Source: Verrucomicrobiota bacterium
GTDB lineage: Bacteria > Verrucomicrobiota > Verrucomicrobiia > Limisphaerales > JAHDYP01
Assembly (NCBI GenBank): GCA_023383055.1
Contig: JAHDYP010000062.1
Coordinates: 1 to 34,157, forward strand
Length of the DNA: 34,157 nucleotides
Reading direction: 5' to 3'
Shown here: positions 1 through 11,637 of the stretch, in pieces
How positions within the stretch are numbered: position 1 is the first letter of the stretch
Layout of the letters: each line of letters starts with the position of its first letter
Notes under the pieces: generated by a model
Seen by the model: only the letters and a program-made list of their open reading frames with translations
Database searches by the model: none
What the model was told of the DNA's origin: nothing
Translations under genes and position numbers: made by a program

Positions 1-665
1 CGTTCTGCGATTCGACCAACCGCTGGCTGCCCCTGCTCTGCACCATGAACGTGACGGTCGCCACCGAAATGGTGCGACAGGATTTCGGCCTGACCCACGA
101 CCAGTTCGCCGCCGCCGCCCGCAAGGCGCCGCCGGGCTCCGATGGCTTGCTGCTCCTGCCTTACCTCGAAGGCGAGCGCACACCGAACGTCCCCGACGGC
201 ACCGGCGTTTTTCTTGGCGTCAGCCCGCGCACCTTCACCGCCGCGCACTTCGCCCGCGCGGCCATGGAGGGAGTCACCCTCGGTATGAATTACGGGCTGC
301 GCCGGCTCGCCCAACTCGGCGTCAAACCCAAACAAATCCGGGCCACGGGCGGAGGCGCCAACTCGAAGCTGTGGCGGCAGATCATGGCGGACATCTTCGA
401 CTGTGAAGTGGTCACCCTCAAAGTCGCCGAGGGCGCGGCTTATGGGGCGGCGCTTCAGGCGCTGTGGTGCTGGCGCCGGAACTCCGGCGAACGCGTTGGG
501 ATCGCCGATCTGACCGACCGCTTCGTCCAGTTGAACCGCGCCCAAACGACCGAGCCGGTCGACCGGCACGCCACTCGCTACCGGGAGCTGCAGGCTCTGC
601 AGGACGGTCTCTCCCGCTCGTTGCGCGGGGTTTTCACCCGGCACCGCCAATTCGTATTGCGTTGA
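1..665 (+). CDS. xylB: Xylulokinase, C-terminal part (FGGY kinase), cut by window start
   Basis: This is the C-terminal part of an FGGY-family sugar kinase, most like xylulokinase, which phosphorylates D-xylulose with ATP to feed the pentose phosphate pathway. The frame is open from base 3 and ends with TGA at 663-665; the upstream part lies outside the window. Visible signatures are LLLLPYLEGERTPN, the substrate/ATP-domain stretch typical of xylulokinases, and the nucleotide-binding motif ATGGGANSKLWRQIMAD followed by EGAAYGAALQA. The internal ATG at 45 is not the true start, because the frame and similarity continue upstream of it. A role in xylose use fits the esterase-xylanase fusion near the other end of the window, though the two are far apart. 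Another FGGY sugar kinase is possible. Confidence 0.88.
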   Translation, partial: FCDSTNRWLPLLCTMNVTVATEMVRQDFGLTHDQFAAAARKAPPGSDGLLLLPYLEGERTPNVPDGTGVFLGVSPRTFTAAHFARAAMEGVTLGMNYGLRRLAQLGVKPKQIRATGGGANSKLWRQIMADIFDCEVVTLKVAEGAAYGAALQALWCWRRNSGERVGIADLTDRFVQLNRAQTTEPVDRHATRYRELQALQDGLSRSLRGVFTRHRQFVLR

Positions 666-723
666 ACGTCACGTCGACATTGTTTGTCTGGCTTTTGTAA
701 CCTAACGAGCGCATCTTTTGCCT

Positions 724-1080
724 ATGAAACTGGTGTTGAGCACGCACAACCTCACCCTCACCAAAGCCATTGAAGATCACCTGATCAGCCGTATCGAGAA
801 GCTCGATCATTTCGACCGGCGCGCGGTCGATGCTCGCGTCACCCTGGAACTTGATCACAAGCGGGCTCCGGAGAAGCAGTTCATTTGCTCGATGCGCCTG
901 GCTGTTCCCGGGCCCGACCTCTTCGCCGAGGACGCCGAGAGCGATCTCTACGCCGCCATTGATCTCGTCACGAAGAAAATCGAACAACAGATCCGAAAGC
1001 GGCATAGCAAATACAAGGCCCGCAAACATACCGAAGCGGCCTCCACCAAACGCCGCCGACAGGAAGCCGCCATCGATTAG
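724..1080 (+). CDS. hpf: Ribosome hibernation promoting factor / RaiA (S30AE family)
   Basis: A short S30AE protein of 118 residues that binds the 30S subunit and stabilises inactive ribosomes in slow growth or starvation. It begins MKLVLSTHNLTLTKAIEDHL and has the beta-alpha-beta-beta-beta-alpha pattern of the family, with a conserved basic end (KKIEQQIRKRHSKYKARKH) that contacts rRNA. The length matches short HPF/RaiA proteins; the extra dimerisation domain of long HPF is absent. I chose ATG 724 over an in-frame TTG at 718, since the family starts at this methionine. The gene follows xylulokinase by 58 bases and precedes an amidohydrolase by 61 bases on the same strand. No convincing Shine-Dalgarno site precedes it. 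Confidence 0.9.
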   Translation: MKLVLSTHNLTLTKAIEDHLISRIEKLDHFDRRAVDARVTLELDHKRAPEKQFICSMRLAVPGPDLFAEDAESDLYAAIDLVTKKIEQQIRKRHSKYKARKHTEAASTKRRRQEAAID

Positions 1081-1141
1081 CCCCACCTTCGGAAAGACCA
1101 CCGGTCCCGCGAGGCCGAAATACGCGCGGGACCTGCCTCCC

Positions 1142-2398
1142 ATGCTCATCCGGACGCGCATGGTTCTGCCGGGGAATCGGCCCCCGATCGAAGACGCCGC
1201 CGTTGCCATCGCTCACGGCCGGGTTTTGTCTGTGGGCAAATGGTCCCGCGTTCGGCGCCACACCGGCGGTCGCCACCTGGATCTGGGCGAGACCCTGGTG
1301 CTGCCGGGGCTCGTCAATGCCCATTGTCACCTCGATTACACCGCCATGGCTGGGCTCATCCCGCCCATGCGCTCTTTCACCGATTGGATCAAATCGATCA
1401 CCGCCCTCAAAGGCACCTGGTCCGACGCGGAGTTCGTGTCGAGCTGGAAGTCCGGCGCGGATATGCTGCTCCACTCCGGGACCACCACCGTCGCCGATGT
1501 CGAAGCCGTGCCGAACCTGCTGCCCGATCTCTGGAAAACCACTCCTCTGCGCGTCATCTCATTCCTTGAAATGACCGGCGTGCGGAGCCGGCGCGATCCC
1601 CGCCAAATCCTGGCCGAGACCGCCAGCCGCGCGCGGAGGCTCCGCGGCCGCGGAACCGGGATTGGACTATCGCCACACGCCCTGTATTCCACCACGCCGG
1701 CCCTGCTTCGCCTCAGCCTACAGGCGGCCCGCCGCCACGACTGGCGGCTCGTCACTCACGTGGCCGAATCCCTCGAGGAATTCGACATGATCCGGCACGC
1801 CCGCGGCCCCATGTTCGACTGGCTCCGCCGCAACGAGCGCGATATGGCCGATTGCGGCCGGTGCTCGCCGGTGGCCCAACTCGAGCGACTCGGCTACCTG
1901 AACCGTCGATTGCTCGCCGTCCACCTCAATTACCTCACACCCGGCGACGCCCGCCTGCTCGCCCGCGGCGGCGCGCACGCGGTCCATTGTCCGCGGAGCC
2001 ACGATTACTTCCGGCACCAGCCATTTCCTTACTCCCGGCTGGTCAGGGCCGGTGTGAACGTCTGTCTTGGCACCGACAGCCTGGTCACCGTCCGCAAAGC
2101 CCGTCACGAGGCCATCGCCCTCGATCTCTTTGCCGAGATGCGGGCTTTCGCCCGGGCTCATCCGGCCGTGCCCGCCGCGGACATCCTCGCCCTGGTCACG
2201 CACAACCCCGGGCGCGCGTTGGGCCTCGGCGGCCGGGTGGGCACTCTGCGCGCCGGCGCGGCCGCCGATCTGATCGTCCTTCCCTATGCCGGAACCACCT
2301 CGGAAGCCGCCGAGGCCGCCGTCCACCACCAGGGCGCCGTCTCGGCCTCGCTGATCGGCGGAGCATGGGCGATCCCTCCCGTGGATACGCGGCCGTGA
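1142..2398 (+). CDS. Amidohydrolase of the ATZ/TRZ (nucleobase deaminase-like) family
   Basis: A 418-residue metal-dependent hydrolase of the amidohydrolase superfamily. The metal-binding pattern is complete: HCHLD near residue 60 after LPGLVNAH, THVAE, VHLNYLTPGD with its histidine, and GTDSL with the catalytic aspartate; NPGRALGLGGRVGTLRAGAAADLIVL closes the composite beta-sandwich. Relatives deaminate aminofutalosine (menaquinone pathway), S-adenosylhomocysteine, guanine or chlorinated s-triazines. The stretch VHCPRSHDYFRH resembles the aminofutalosine/SAH deaminase branch, so a menaquinone or purine-salvage role is possible but unproven. ATG 1142 is chosen because the protein then starts directly with the N-terminal beta-strand (MLIRTRMVLPG); upstream codons in this frame overlap hpf and show no similarity. 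Confidence 0.85.
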   Translation: MLIRTRMVLPGNRPPIEDAAVAIAHGRVLSVGKWSRVRRHTGGRHLDLGETLVLPGLVNAHCHLDYTAMAGLIPPMRSFTDWIKSITALKGTWSDAEFVSSWKSGADMLLHSGTTTVADVEAVPNLLPDLWKTTPLRVISFLEMTGVRSRRDPRQILAETASRARRLRGRGTGIGLSPHALYSTTPALLRLSLQAARRHDWRLVTHVAESLEEFDMIRHARGPMFDWLRRNERDMADCGRCSPVAQLERLGYLNRRLLAVHLNYLTPGDARLLARGGAHAVHCPRSHDYFRHQPFPYSRLVRAGVNVCLGTDSLVTVRKARHEAIALDLFAEMRAFARAHPAVPAADILALVTHNPGRALGLGGRVGTLRAGAAADLIVLPYAGTTSEAAEAAVHHQGAVSASLIGGAWAIPPVDTRP

Positions 2399-2531
2399 AC
2401 TCCCGGCGCCAGGCCGGAAGTGGGCATTCCTCGGCAACCTCAGGCATTGACCCGGAGATGCACGGTGGCCAGACCCCGGTTGCTTTGTCCATTGACCCCC
2501 CACCCTGCCTTCTGCCAGTTTTACGGACGTC

Positions 2532-3185
2532 TTGAGTGTGCCATCCAGCCAGAGCTCCGCGGTGCCCGCGGACACCTCGAACGCGGACCTGGTCCGGCGC
2601 GCCAATGCGGGCGACTTCAACGCCCTCGAGGAACTCACCACGCGCCATGAGAAGCAGGTCTATTCGCTCGCGCTGCGCATGCTTCGCCATCGGCAGGATG
2701 CCGAAGACGTGGTTCAGCAGACCTTTCTGAGCATGGTGGAGCATCTGTCGGGCTTCCGCGAGGAATCGAGCTTCACGACCTGGCTGATGCGCATCGCCAC
2801 GCATGCGGCTCTCAAAGTGATCCGCAAACGCCGAGGCCTGGATACCATCTCCCTCGAGGCCGCCGCCGAGGCCGCCGGCCAGGGCGAATCCATCCCTCAT
2901 CCGGAGTTCATCGCGGACTGGCGCGAGGCACCCCATGAATTGATCGCCCGCGGTGAAACCGGGCAATTGCTCGAAGACGCATTGAACCGGCTTGACGAAA
3001 AGCATCGCCTCGTTTTCATCCTGCGCGACGTCCAGGGTCTTTCGGTCAGGGAAACCGCCCAGGCGCTGGCTCTGACCGAAGCTAATGTCAAAGTACGCCT
3101 CCTCCGCGCCCGGCTGGCGCTGCGCGAACAACTGACCCGCGTGCTGGGCGATCCCGCCACGCGGCTGGAACCGCATCGGCATTGA
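2532..3185 (+). CDS. ECF-type RNA polymerase sigma-70 factor
   Basis: An extracytoplasmic-function sigma factor of about 217 residues. Region 2 is visible from about residue 15 (DLVRRANAGDFNALEELTTRHEK...YSLALRML...DAEDVVQQTF) and continues through the -10 recognition helix (FTTWLMRIATHAALKVIRKR). Region 4 carries the helix-turn-helix (LVFILRDVQGLSVRETAQALALTEANVKVRLLRARLALRE). The reading frame opens with TTG at 2532; a GTG at 2538 is equally plausible. It heads a compact run: a zinc-finger anti-sigma gene follows, then a small membrane protein and a complete tripartite efflux system. The likely role is to direct RNA polymerase to its own operon once the anti-sigma factor releases it. The inducing signal cannot be read from sequence. 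Confidence 0.9.
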   Translation: MSVPSSQSSAVPADTSNADLVRRANAGDFNALEELTTRHEKQVYSLALRMLRHRQDAEDVVQQTFLSMVEHLSGFREESSFTTWLMRIATHAALKVIRKRRGLDTISLEAAAEAAGQGESIPHPEFIADWREAPHELIARGETGQLLEDALNRLDEKHRLVFILRDVQGLSVRETAQALALTEANVKVRLLRARLALREQLTRVLGDPATRLEPHRH

Positions 3186-3277
3186 ATGGCATTCCGGGAC
3201 CAACCCGGGCAGAACCGGAGTGCGTCGGCCTGCGAAATGTGCGGTCTGGGCGAAAAGCTGTAACTTTCCGCTCCCTC

Positions 3278-3550
3278 ATGGCTCAGAACCAGCAACACGA
3301 CACTATGAAGTGTGAAGAGCTGCTGACGCTGTTGAACGAATACGTGGATGGCACGGTCGACCCCGCCATCTGCGCCGAGTTCGAACAGCACATGACCGGG
3401 TGCAACCCCTGCCAGGTGGTGGTGGACAACATCCGCCAGACCATCTCGCTCTATCGCGCGGGTCAACCGTGGGAGCTCCCACCCGACTTCCGGGCGCGGC
3501 TGCATGCCGCTTTGCGCGAACGCTGGCGCCAGAGACAGGGTCAACCGTGA
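3278..3550 (+). CDS. Zinc-finger (ZAS/zf-HC2) anti-sigma factor
   Basis: A small soluble protein (90 residues from ATG 3278, 81 from ATG 3305) with the zinc-binding anti-sigma domain. The diagnostic HX3CX2C is present as HMTGCNPC, with an upstream cysteine in MKCEELL as the further ligand. Such proteins hold a cognate ECF sigma factor and release it when the zinc site is oxidised or otherwise disturbed. There is no transmembrane segment, so sensing would be cytoplasmic. The downstream ATG (3305) gives the classic start MKCEELLTLLNEYVDG and may be the real one. The gene lies 92 bases after the ECF gene, and its stop codon overlaps the next start (GTGA at 3547-3550), which indicates co-translation with the efflux operon. 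Confidence 0.82.
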   Translation: MAQNQQHDTMKCEELLTLLNEYVDGTVDPAICAEFEQHMTGCNPCQVVVDNIRQTISLYRAGQPWELPPDFRARLHAALRERWRQRQGQP

Positions 3551-3813
3551 ATTCCCCCGCAACCCGTCCGCAATGCCCGGCTCAACTCTCTGAAAAAACG
3601 CAACCCAAACAAGATATGGAAATGATCATTCGCCGCGTGGCCGGCACGTTCGTCCTGCTCAGCCTGATTCTCGCCCATTACCACAGCCCGCACTGGCTCT
3701 GGTTCACCGCGTTTGTCGGTTTCAACCTGCTCCAATCCTCTTTCACACGATTCTGCCCCCTCGAAATCGTCCTCCGCAAACTCGGGAAGGGCGGCTGCTG
3801 CTGCGCGAAATGA
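3547..3813 (+). CDS. Small membrane protein, DUF2892 / YgaP-like transmembrane domain
   Basis: An 88-residue protein read from GTG 3547, overlapping the previous stop. Residues from about 27 on (MIIRRVAGTFVLLSLILAHYH...WLWFTAFVGFNLLQSSFTRFCPLEIVLRKLG) match the DUF2892 domain: two short hydrophobic helices, then a conserved FCP and a cysteine-rich tail (GGCCCAK). In YgaP this membrane part is joined to a rhodanese domain; here it stands alone. A later ATG at about 3616 would give only the membrane domain. The function is unknown. It sits between an anti-sigma gene and efflux genes and overlaps the TolC gene by ATGA. The cysteine-rich C-terminus could bind metal or take part in redox chemistry, which is inference. 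Confidence 0.75.
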   Translation: MNSPATRPQCPAQLSEKTQPKQDMEMIIRRVAGTFVLLSLILAHYHSPHWLWFTAFVGFNLLQSSFTRFCPLEIVLRKLGKGGCCCAK

Positions 3814-5114
3814 AGTCGATTGCCGCCATCCTGCTGGCCGGCACCGTCGCCGCCGCCACCTCGGTCGCCGCTGAGACCTGGACGCTCGAACGGGCCCTCG
3901 GTTTCGCCAGCACGAACAGCCCGGACGCCCGGATCGCCCTCCAGCGTGTGCTCGCCGCGCAGGCCGGCCTCGAACAGGCCAACAGCGCGGTCTGGCCCCA
4001 ACTCTCCTTCCAGTCCAGCTACACTCGCACCGACAGTCCGATGCTCGGCTTTGGGAACATTCTCAACCAGCGCGCCTATTCTTCCACCATCGATTTCAAC
4101 GATGTGCCGGACACGGACAACCTGAATGTCCGGGGTGTGCTCGGCGTGCCGCTTTATGCCGGCGGCAAGATCACCGCCGAAAGACGCGCCGCCCGCGCCG
4201 GCGCCAACGCCGCGCGCCAGGAGGCGGAGGCGATCCGCCAATCCGTCGTGGCCGAAGTCGCCCGCGCGTTTTTCACGGTGCACAAGACCCGGCAGTTCAT
4301 CCTGGCCGCCCAGGCGGCCGTCGCTTCCTACGAAACCAACCTGGCGATCGTCCGGCAGCGCTTCGAGGCCGGCACCGCCCTGCGCGCCGATCTGCTCGAT
4401 TTCGAAGTCCGCCTGGCCCAGGCGCGCGAGGATCTTGTGCGCGCCCGCAACGCCAACGCCCTCGCCCAACGCGCGCTTCAGAATCTCCTCGGCCTCGAAG
4501 GAGAACAGCACTTCGCCGTAGCCGAAGAGGCGCCAAGCCTCGCCGTGCCGGCCGGGGATGCCGTGGCCATCCGCCCGGAGTATGTCGCCGCCGCCGAACG
4601 CACCCGCGCCGCCGAGGAACAGCTGCGCGGCGCGAAAGGCGGCTATCTGCCACGGGTGAGCGGCTTCGGCAGCCTCGACTACGATCGCGGATGGGTGACC
4701 GACGGCAGTGGCGAAAGCTATACCGGCGGGATCATGCTGCAATGGGATCTGTGGGACGGCTGGCGCACGCGCGGCAAGGTGAGCGAAGCCAGCGCCAACG
4801 CCGCCGCCGCCCGCGAACAGGAACGGAAACTCCGTCTGGCCGTCAGTTACGAAACCGAACGCGCGCGACTGGATTTGCAGCAGGCCCAGGAACGCCTGCA
4901 AGTCGGGGAAAAGACCGTCGCCCAGGCCGAGGAAAGTGTCGCGATGACCCGTGAACGCTTCGCGCAGGGGCTCGCCCTGTCCAGCCAGCTGATGGATGCG
5001 CAAACCGCGCTCACCACCGCTCAGGTTCGGCGGGCCGATGCGCAAACCGATGTTCAAATAGCCACGGCCGCCCTGCGGAAAGCCCTCGGGCTGCCCATTC
5101 TGGAGTCCGAGTGA
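3810..5114 (+). CDS. TolC-family outer membrane efflux protein
   Basis: An outer-membrane channel protein of 434 residues with a cleavable signal peptide (MKSIAAILLAGTVAAATSVAAET). Two repeated outer-membrane-efflux domains follow: LERALGFASTNSPDARIALQRVLAAQAGLEQANSAVWPQL, and later TRAAEEQLRGAKGGYLPRVSGFGSLDY. Long alanine/glutamate/arginine helices form the periplasmic barrel, and it ends with LRKALGLPI, as the family does. It supplies the exit duct for the adaptor and RND pump encoded next. The start ATG overlaps the DUF2892 stop, and its stop codon lies in an overlap region with the next open frame, so these genes are probably translated together. Confidence 0.93.
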   Translation: MKSIAAILLAGTVAAATSVAAETWTLERALGFASTNSPDARIALQRVLAAQAGLEQANSAVWPQLSFQSSYTRTDSPMLGFGNILNQRAYSSTIDFNDVPDTDNLNVRGVLGVPLYAGGKITAERRAARAGANAARQEAEAIRQSVVAEVARAFFTVHKTRQFILAAQAAVASYETNLAIVRQRFEAGTALRADLLDFEVRLAQAREDLVRARNANALAQRALQNLLGLEGEQHFAVAEEAPSLAVPAGDAVAIRPEYVAAAERTRAAEEQLRGAKGGYLPRVSGFGSLDYDRGWVTDGSGESYTGGIMLQWDLWDGWRTRGKVSEASANAAAAREQERKLRLAVSYETERARLDLQQAQERLQVGEKTVAQAEESVAMTRERFAQGLALSSQLMDAQTALTTAQVRRADAQTDVQIATAALRKALGLPILESE

Positions 5115-5266
5115 TTCCGACCGCAACTGTCGCTGGAATGAATGCACCCACCATGAATGATTGTCGATCCCCAGTCATCCGTCTCCGAGATCGCCGCTCA
5201 AGCCCCACGGACGAATCAAGGCCAACTGCAGGGCCGAGTCCCACGAGACCGCAAACCCATCACTTA

Positions 5267-6358
5267 ATGAGTACACCCCCGACTCGCGGCGCGGGTTTCT
5301 CCAGGAACAGGCCGTCGAACTGGCAGATCGTTCGACACCTGTCGATGCCCGGCGTGCTGCTCGCCCTGGCTGCGCTCCTCTCCGGGTGCGGCCGGCCGCA
5401 CGCGCCCGCAACTGCCGCGGCCGCCGATCTTCCGCCGGCCAGCGTGCGCCTCGAAACGATCCAATCCCGCGCGCTCCCCGTCACCGAGGAGGTCGTCGGC
5501 ACCGTCAAAAGCCGCCATTCGGCCGACATCGCCGCGAAGGTCAGCGGGCGAATCCTGGAACTGCCGGTGGTGCTCGGTCAGAGCGTCAAACAAGGCGATC
5601 TGCTGGTGGCGATCGACTCCGAGGACATTCGGGCGCGGCTCGAACAGGCAGAGGTGGCTCTGCGCCAGGCGGAGATCGATTACCGCCGCGCCGAAAGCCT
5701 CCGTCAGACCGGCGCGGCCACCCAGGCGGAACAGGATGCCGCCACCTCCCGTTTTCACTCGGCGCGGGCGGCGGTCACCGAAGCCCGGGCCATGCTCGAG
5801 TACGCCCGGATAACCGCGCCGATCGATGGTGTGATTGCTCGCAAGGAAGCCGAGTTGGGCGATCTCGCAATGCCCGGTCAACTGCTACTGCGGCTGGAAG
5901 ACCCGCTGCGTTTGCGGCTGGAAGCCGAGGTGCCCAACTCGCTGTTGGACCGGGTGCAACCCGCCGCCAGTCTGCCGGTGCGGATCGACGGAATCAGCGA
6001 ACTCCTCGAAGGCCGCGTCGCTGAAATCGCGCCGGTCGCCGACCCCGCCACCCGCTCGCTCCGCGTGAAACTCGACCTGCCCGCCACCCCCGGGCTGCGC
6101 TCCGGACAGTTCGGCCGCGTCGGAATCCCGCTGGCCGAAGTGGAGACGCTGGTGGTGCCACCGTCGGCCCTCACCCAGCGGGGGCAACTGGACTTCGTAT
6201 TCGTGGCGGTCGATGGCCGGGCGCAGCTGCGGATTGTGCGCACGGGCCGCCGGCTGACCGGAGGGATTGAAATCCTGGCCGGTCTGAATTCCGGAGAGAC
6301 TGTTGTTGTGGAAGACGCGGCGGGGCTGACGGACGGCCAGCCGCTGCGGCCGCGCTAA
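5267..6358 (+). CDS. RND efflux periplasmic adaptor (membrane-fusion lipoprotein)
   Basis: An HlyD/AcrA-type adaptor that bridges the inner-membrane RND pump and the TolC channel. The lipoprotein signal ends in ALAALLSGC. The lipoyl/barrel-sandwich half-motifs flank a coiled coil: [20 protein letters not shown]...[17 protein letters not shown], a hairpin of about 75 residues, then [22 protein letters not shown] beta-barrel and membrane-proximal domain follow to the end. The frame is open from GTG 5111, which overlaps the TolC stop and has GGAG five bases upstream. That would place about 90 residues before the lipid cysteine, so I favour ATG 5267; ATG 5345 is also possible. The RND gene follows after 26 bases. 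Confidence 0.88.
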   Translation: MSTPPTRGAGFSRNRPSNWQIVRHLSMPGVLLALAALLSGCGRPHAPATAAAADLPPASVRLETIQSRALPVTEEVVGTVKSRHSADIAAKVSGRILELPVVLGQSVKQGDLLVAIDSEDIRARLEQAEVALRQAEIDYRRAESLRQTGAATQAEQDAATSRFHSARAAVTEARAMLEYARITAPIDGVIARKEAELGDLAMPGQLLLRLEDPLRLRLEAEVPNSLLDRVQPAASLPVRIDGISELLEGRVAEIAPVADPATRSLRVKLDLPATPGLRSGQFGRVGIPLAEVETLVVPPSALTQRGQLDFVFVAVDGRAQLRIVRTGRRLTGGIEILAGLNSGETVVVEDAAGLTDGQPLRPR

Positions 6359-6384
6359 AATCCAACCACCCCATCGCACCTGAA

Positions 6385-6912
6385 GTGACTGCTGCTCCTG
6401 TTCAACCCTCCGGCGAGGCGCCCGGGCTGGCCGGCCGGATCGCCCGCGCGTTCATCGATTCCCGGCTCACCCCGCTGATCGTCATCACGTCGATCCTGCT
6501 CGGCGTCGCGGCGGTCCTGCTGCTGCCCCGCGAAGAAGAACCGCAGATCAAGGTGCCGATGGTGGACGTGCTGGTCGCCATGCCCGGATTCAGCGCCCGC
6601 GAGGTCGAGGAGCGCGCCACCCGACCGATGGAGAAACTTCTCTGGGAAATCCCCGGCGTCGAATACATCTATTCGACCTCGCGCGAGGGCGAGAGCCTGG
6701 CCATCGTCCGGTTCAAGGTCGGCGAAGACATCGAAACCAGCCTGGTCAAACTCACCACCAAACTGCACGCCAACTTCGACCGGATACCGCCCGGCGTTTC
6801 TTTCCCCCTCATCAAACCCAAGTCCATCGACGATGTCCCGATCCTCGCGCTCACCTTCCACAGCGCGGACGCGGATCATTTCACGCTGCGGCCCAGGTGG
6901 ACGACGCGGTGA
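6385..6912 (+). CDS. RND efflux permease, N-terminal fragment (frameshifted)
   Basis: The first part of an AcrB-like RND pump, read from GTG 6385. It includes the first transmembrane helix ([27 protein letters not shown]) and the start of the first porter domain ([43 protein letters not shown]). The natural reading ends near residue 169 ([17 protein letters not shown]). After that this frame reads PRWTTR and a stop, while the family's next residues ([21 protein letters not shown]) appear in a different frame from 6891. Together with the next entry this is one gene of about 1,090 codons with a single frame change near 6888-6894. Either the gene is inactivated or the assembly has lost a base or two there. 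Confidence 0.85.
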   Translation: MTAAPVQPSGEAPGLAGRIARAFIDSRLTPLIVITSILLGVAAVLLLPREEEPQIKVPMVDVLVAMPGFSAREVEERATRPMEKLLWEIPGVEYIYSTSREGESLAIVRFKVGEDIETSLVKLTTKLHANFDRIPPGVSFPLIKPKSIDDVPILALTFHSADADHFTLRPRWTTR

Positions 6913-9671
6913 AACAGGTCCATCAGGTCGCCGAAACCACGCTCATCGGTGGCGCGCGCCGCCAGGTCCGCGTCCTGTTCGATCCCGCGCGGCTGGCTTC
7001 GCGCAACCTCAGCCCGGCGGAACTGGTGCCGTCCCTGACCGCCGCAAACCGGCGCCTGATCCATGGCCCGATCCATGCCGGCAACCAGGAGGTGCTGGTG
7101 CAAACCGGGGCCTTCCTCACCAGCGCCAAAGAGGTTGAGAACCTCGTGGTCGGCGTGTTCGACGGCGTTCCGGTCTATCTGCGCGACGTGGCCACGGTCC
7201 TGGATGGACCCGAGGAGCCGACCCAATACGTCTTCTTCGGTCACGGCGCGGCGACCGCCGCCGCCAGAAACGAACAACCCGCCCTGACCCTCAGCGTCGC
7301 CAAGCGCCCAGGCGCCAACGCCATCGCCGTGGCCCAGGAAGTCCTGCGCAAAGTCGAAACGCTCAAGGGCCGGGAAATCCCCGGGAACGTCTCGTTCACC
7401 GTCACGCGCAACTACGGCGAGACCGCGCAGGAGAAGTCCGACGAACTGCTGCTCCACATGGGGATTGCCATTATTGGTGTTTCCATCCTCATCCTGCTCA
7501 CGCTCGGCTGGCGCGAGTCGATCATCGTCGGCATCGCCATTCCCTGCACGCTCGCCCTCACGCTGCTGGTCTTTTACCTCTACGGTTATACCCTCAACCG
7601 CATCACGCTGTTCGCCCTGATCTTCTCGATCGGCATCCTCGTCGACGATGCGATCGTCGTGGTCGAAAACATCGTCCGCCATTTCCATCTCCCCCAGAAC
7701 AAGGGCCGCAGCTGGTCCGCCATCGCCGGAGACGCCGTCAATGAAGTCGGCAACCCGACCATCCTCGCCACCTTCGCCGTCATCGCCGCCGTGCTGCCGA
7801 TGGCCTTTGTCGGCGGCCTGATGGGACCCTACATGCGGCCGATACCAATCGGCTCAAGCGCGGCCATGTTCTGGTCCCTGGCCATCGCTTTCATCGTGAC
7901 CCCCTGGGCGGCCGTCCGGATCCTGAAGTGGGGCGGCCGATACGCGAAGCTCACCCTGGGGACGCCGACGGCGGCCGACCTGGCGCCGCACTCGCACGGC
8001 GAGCATCCCGAGGATTTCTTCACCCGGCTCTACCGCCGGATGATGGGACCGCTGATCGCGCATCGGAGCTGGGCCTTCGCCTTCCTGGGCATCATCACTC
8101 TCCTGCTTCTGGCCTCGATGGCCACGGTCATGCTCGGCTGGGTCAAGGTCAAAATGCTGCCCTTCGACAACAAGAGCGAGTTCCAGATCATCCTCAACAT
8201 GCCGGAAGGCAGCTCGCTCGAACTCACCGCGGAAGCCGCCCGCCAGATTGCCGAGACCGTCCGCACCGAACCGGAGGTCACCGATTACCAGGTCTACGTC
8301 GGCACGGCCGCCCCCTTCAATTTCAACGGCCTGGTCAGGCACTATTTCATGCGGCGCGGTTCCCATATCGCCGATCTCCAGATCAACCTCGCCCCCAAAC
8401 ACGCGCGCAGCGCCCAGAGCCATGACATCGCCAAACGGGTCCGTCCCCGCGTGGCCGCGATCGCCGCGAAGCATGGCGCCCGGGTCGCCATCGCTGAAGT
8501 GCCCCCGGGCCCGCCCGTGCTCCAGACGCTGGTCGCCGAAATCTATGGCGATACCGAGGCACACCGCCACGCCCTCGCCCGCGAGGTCATCCGAGTGTTC
8601 CAACAAACCGAGGGCGTCGTCGATGTCGACTGGTACATCGAAGCCGACCAACCCAAACTCAAGTTCCTGGTCGACCGCGAGAAAGCCGCGCTCCATGGCA
8701 TCTCCGAGCAGACCATCGTCGAAACCCTCCAATTGGCCGTGGCCGGCGCCCGCGCTGATCTCCTGCACGTCGACCGCGAAAAGGAGGATGTGCCGATCCT
8801 CGTGCGTCTCCCGCAGTCCCACCGCACCTCGGTGGACGATCTGCTGGCCCTGCGGGTGCGCTCCGCCACCCAACCCGGGGCGCCGCTCGTGCCCCTGCGC
8901 GAACTGGTGCGGGTGGAGTCCGGCATTCTGGACAAGAGCATCTATCACAAGAACCTCATGCCGGTAACCTATGTCATCGGCGACGTGGCGGGTGTGGTCG
9001 AGAGCCCCGTCTATGCGATCCTCGAGATGAACCGGGTCCTCCGCGCGCTCGACGTGAGCGCCTATGGCGGCGACGAGGCCGGGCTGAAGATCTACAATGC
9101 CACGCAACCGTTCAGCGACGTAAAACCCTCCATGAAATGGGACGGCGAATGGCACATCACGATCGAGGTGTTCCGCGATATGGGCATGGCCTTCGCCGCC
9201 GTGCTCGTGTTGATCTATGTGCTCATGGTCGGCTGGTTCCGCTCGTTCCTCACCCCCTTGATCGTCATGGTCGCCATTCCCTTCTCGCTCGTCGGCATCC
9301 TGCCCGCCCACGGCGCGATGGGCGCCTTCTTCACCGCCACCTCCATGATCGGCTTCATGGCCGGCGCTGGCATCGTCGTCCGCAACTCGATCATCCTCGT
9401 CGACTTCATCGAACTGCGGCTCGCCGAGGGCATGCCGCTCGATCAGGCCGTGGTCGATGCCGGAGCCGTTCGTTTCCGTCCCATGCTGCTGACCGCCATG
9501 GCCGTGGTGGTGGGCGCGGCGGTGATCCTCGCCGATCCGATCTTCCAGGGACTGGCCATCTCCCTCATGGCCGGCGAGATCGCTTCGCTCCTCATCAGCC
9601 GGATGGCGGTGCCGGTGCTCTACTTCATGGCTTACGCCCGCAAGGAAACCATGCCGGCCACGGCGAAATAG
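6897..9671 (+). CDS. RND efflux permease, main C-terminal part (frameshifted)
   Basis: The rest of the RND pump: porter subdomains ([17 protein letters not shown]...), then transmembrane helices 2-6 starting at [25 protein letters not shown]. The proton-relay helix 4 carries the paired aspartates of hydrophobe/amphiphile exporters ([14 protein letters not shown]). A second large periplasmic loop and helices 7-12 follow ([27 protein letters not shown] and beyond). DD in helix 4 is the drug/solvent type rather than the heavy-metal pattern. Similarity begins at about 6891, upstream of the first possible start (GTG 6897), so this is not a free-standing gene. No other defect is seen over 2.7 kb, which argues either for a very recent mutation or for a sequence error. 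The gene ends 13 bases from the convergent ABC-F gene. Confidence 0.87.
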   Translation: MDDAVKQVHQVAETTLIGGARRQVRVLFDPARLASRNLSPAELVPSLTAANRRLIHGPIHAGNQEVLVQTGAFLTSAKEVENLVVGVFDGVPVYLRDVATVLDGPEEPTQYVFFGHGAATAAARNEQPALTLSVAKRPGANAIAVAQEVLRKVETLKGREIPGNVSFTVTRNYGETAQEKSDELLLHMGIAIIGVSILILLTLGWRESIIVGIAIPCTLALTLLVFYLYGYTLNRITLFALIFSIGILVDDAIVVVENIVRHFHLPQNKGRSWSAIAGDAVNEVGNPTILATFAVIAAVLPMAFVGGLMGPYMRPIPIGSSAAMFWSLAIAFIVTPWAAVRILKWGGRYAKLTLGTPTAADLAPHSHGEHPEDFFTRLYRRMMGPLIAHRSWAFAFLGIITLLLLASMATVMLGWVKVKMLPFDNKSEFQIILNMPEGSSLELTAEAARQIAETVRTEPEVTDYQVYVGTAAPFNFNGLVRHYFMRRGSHIADLQINLAPKHARSAQSHDIAKRVRPRVAAIAAKHGARVAIAEVPPGPPVLQTLVAEIYGDTEAHRHALAREVIRVFQQTEGVVDVDWYIEADQPKLKFLVDREKAALHGISEQTIVETLQLAVAGARADLLHVDREKEDVPILVRLPQSHRTSVDDLLALRVRSATQPGAPLVPLRELVRVESGILDKSIYHKNLMPVTYVIGDVAGVVESPVYAILEMNRVLRALDVSAYGGDEAGLKIYNATQPFSDVKPSMKWDGEWHITIEVFRDMGMAFAAVLVLIYVLMVGWFRSFLTPLIVMVAIPFSLVGILPAHGAMGAFFTATSMIGFMAGAGIVVRNSIILVDFIELRLAEGMPLDQAVVDAGAVRFRPMLLTAMAVVVGAAVILADPIFQGLAISLMAGEIASLLISRMAVPVLYFMAYARKETMPATAK

Positions 9672-9684
9672 CGGGCGGGGAACA

Positions 9685-11562
<1,878 letters not shown>

Positions 11563-11637
11563 CGCCACCCATCAAGCCACACGGAGGAGGGCTTGTCGAT
11601 GCCACCTTACCGAACTGACTCGACGGCAAGGTTATCG

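Noticed and set aside
7854..9311. Minus-strand open frame opposite the RND gene, considered as a separate gene.
   Set aside because: Composition bias of the complementary strand explains it; the RND reading is continuous with family motifs.
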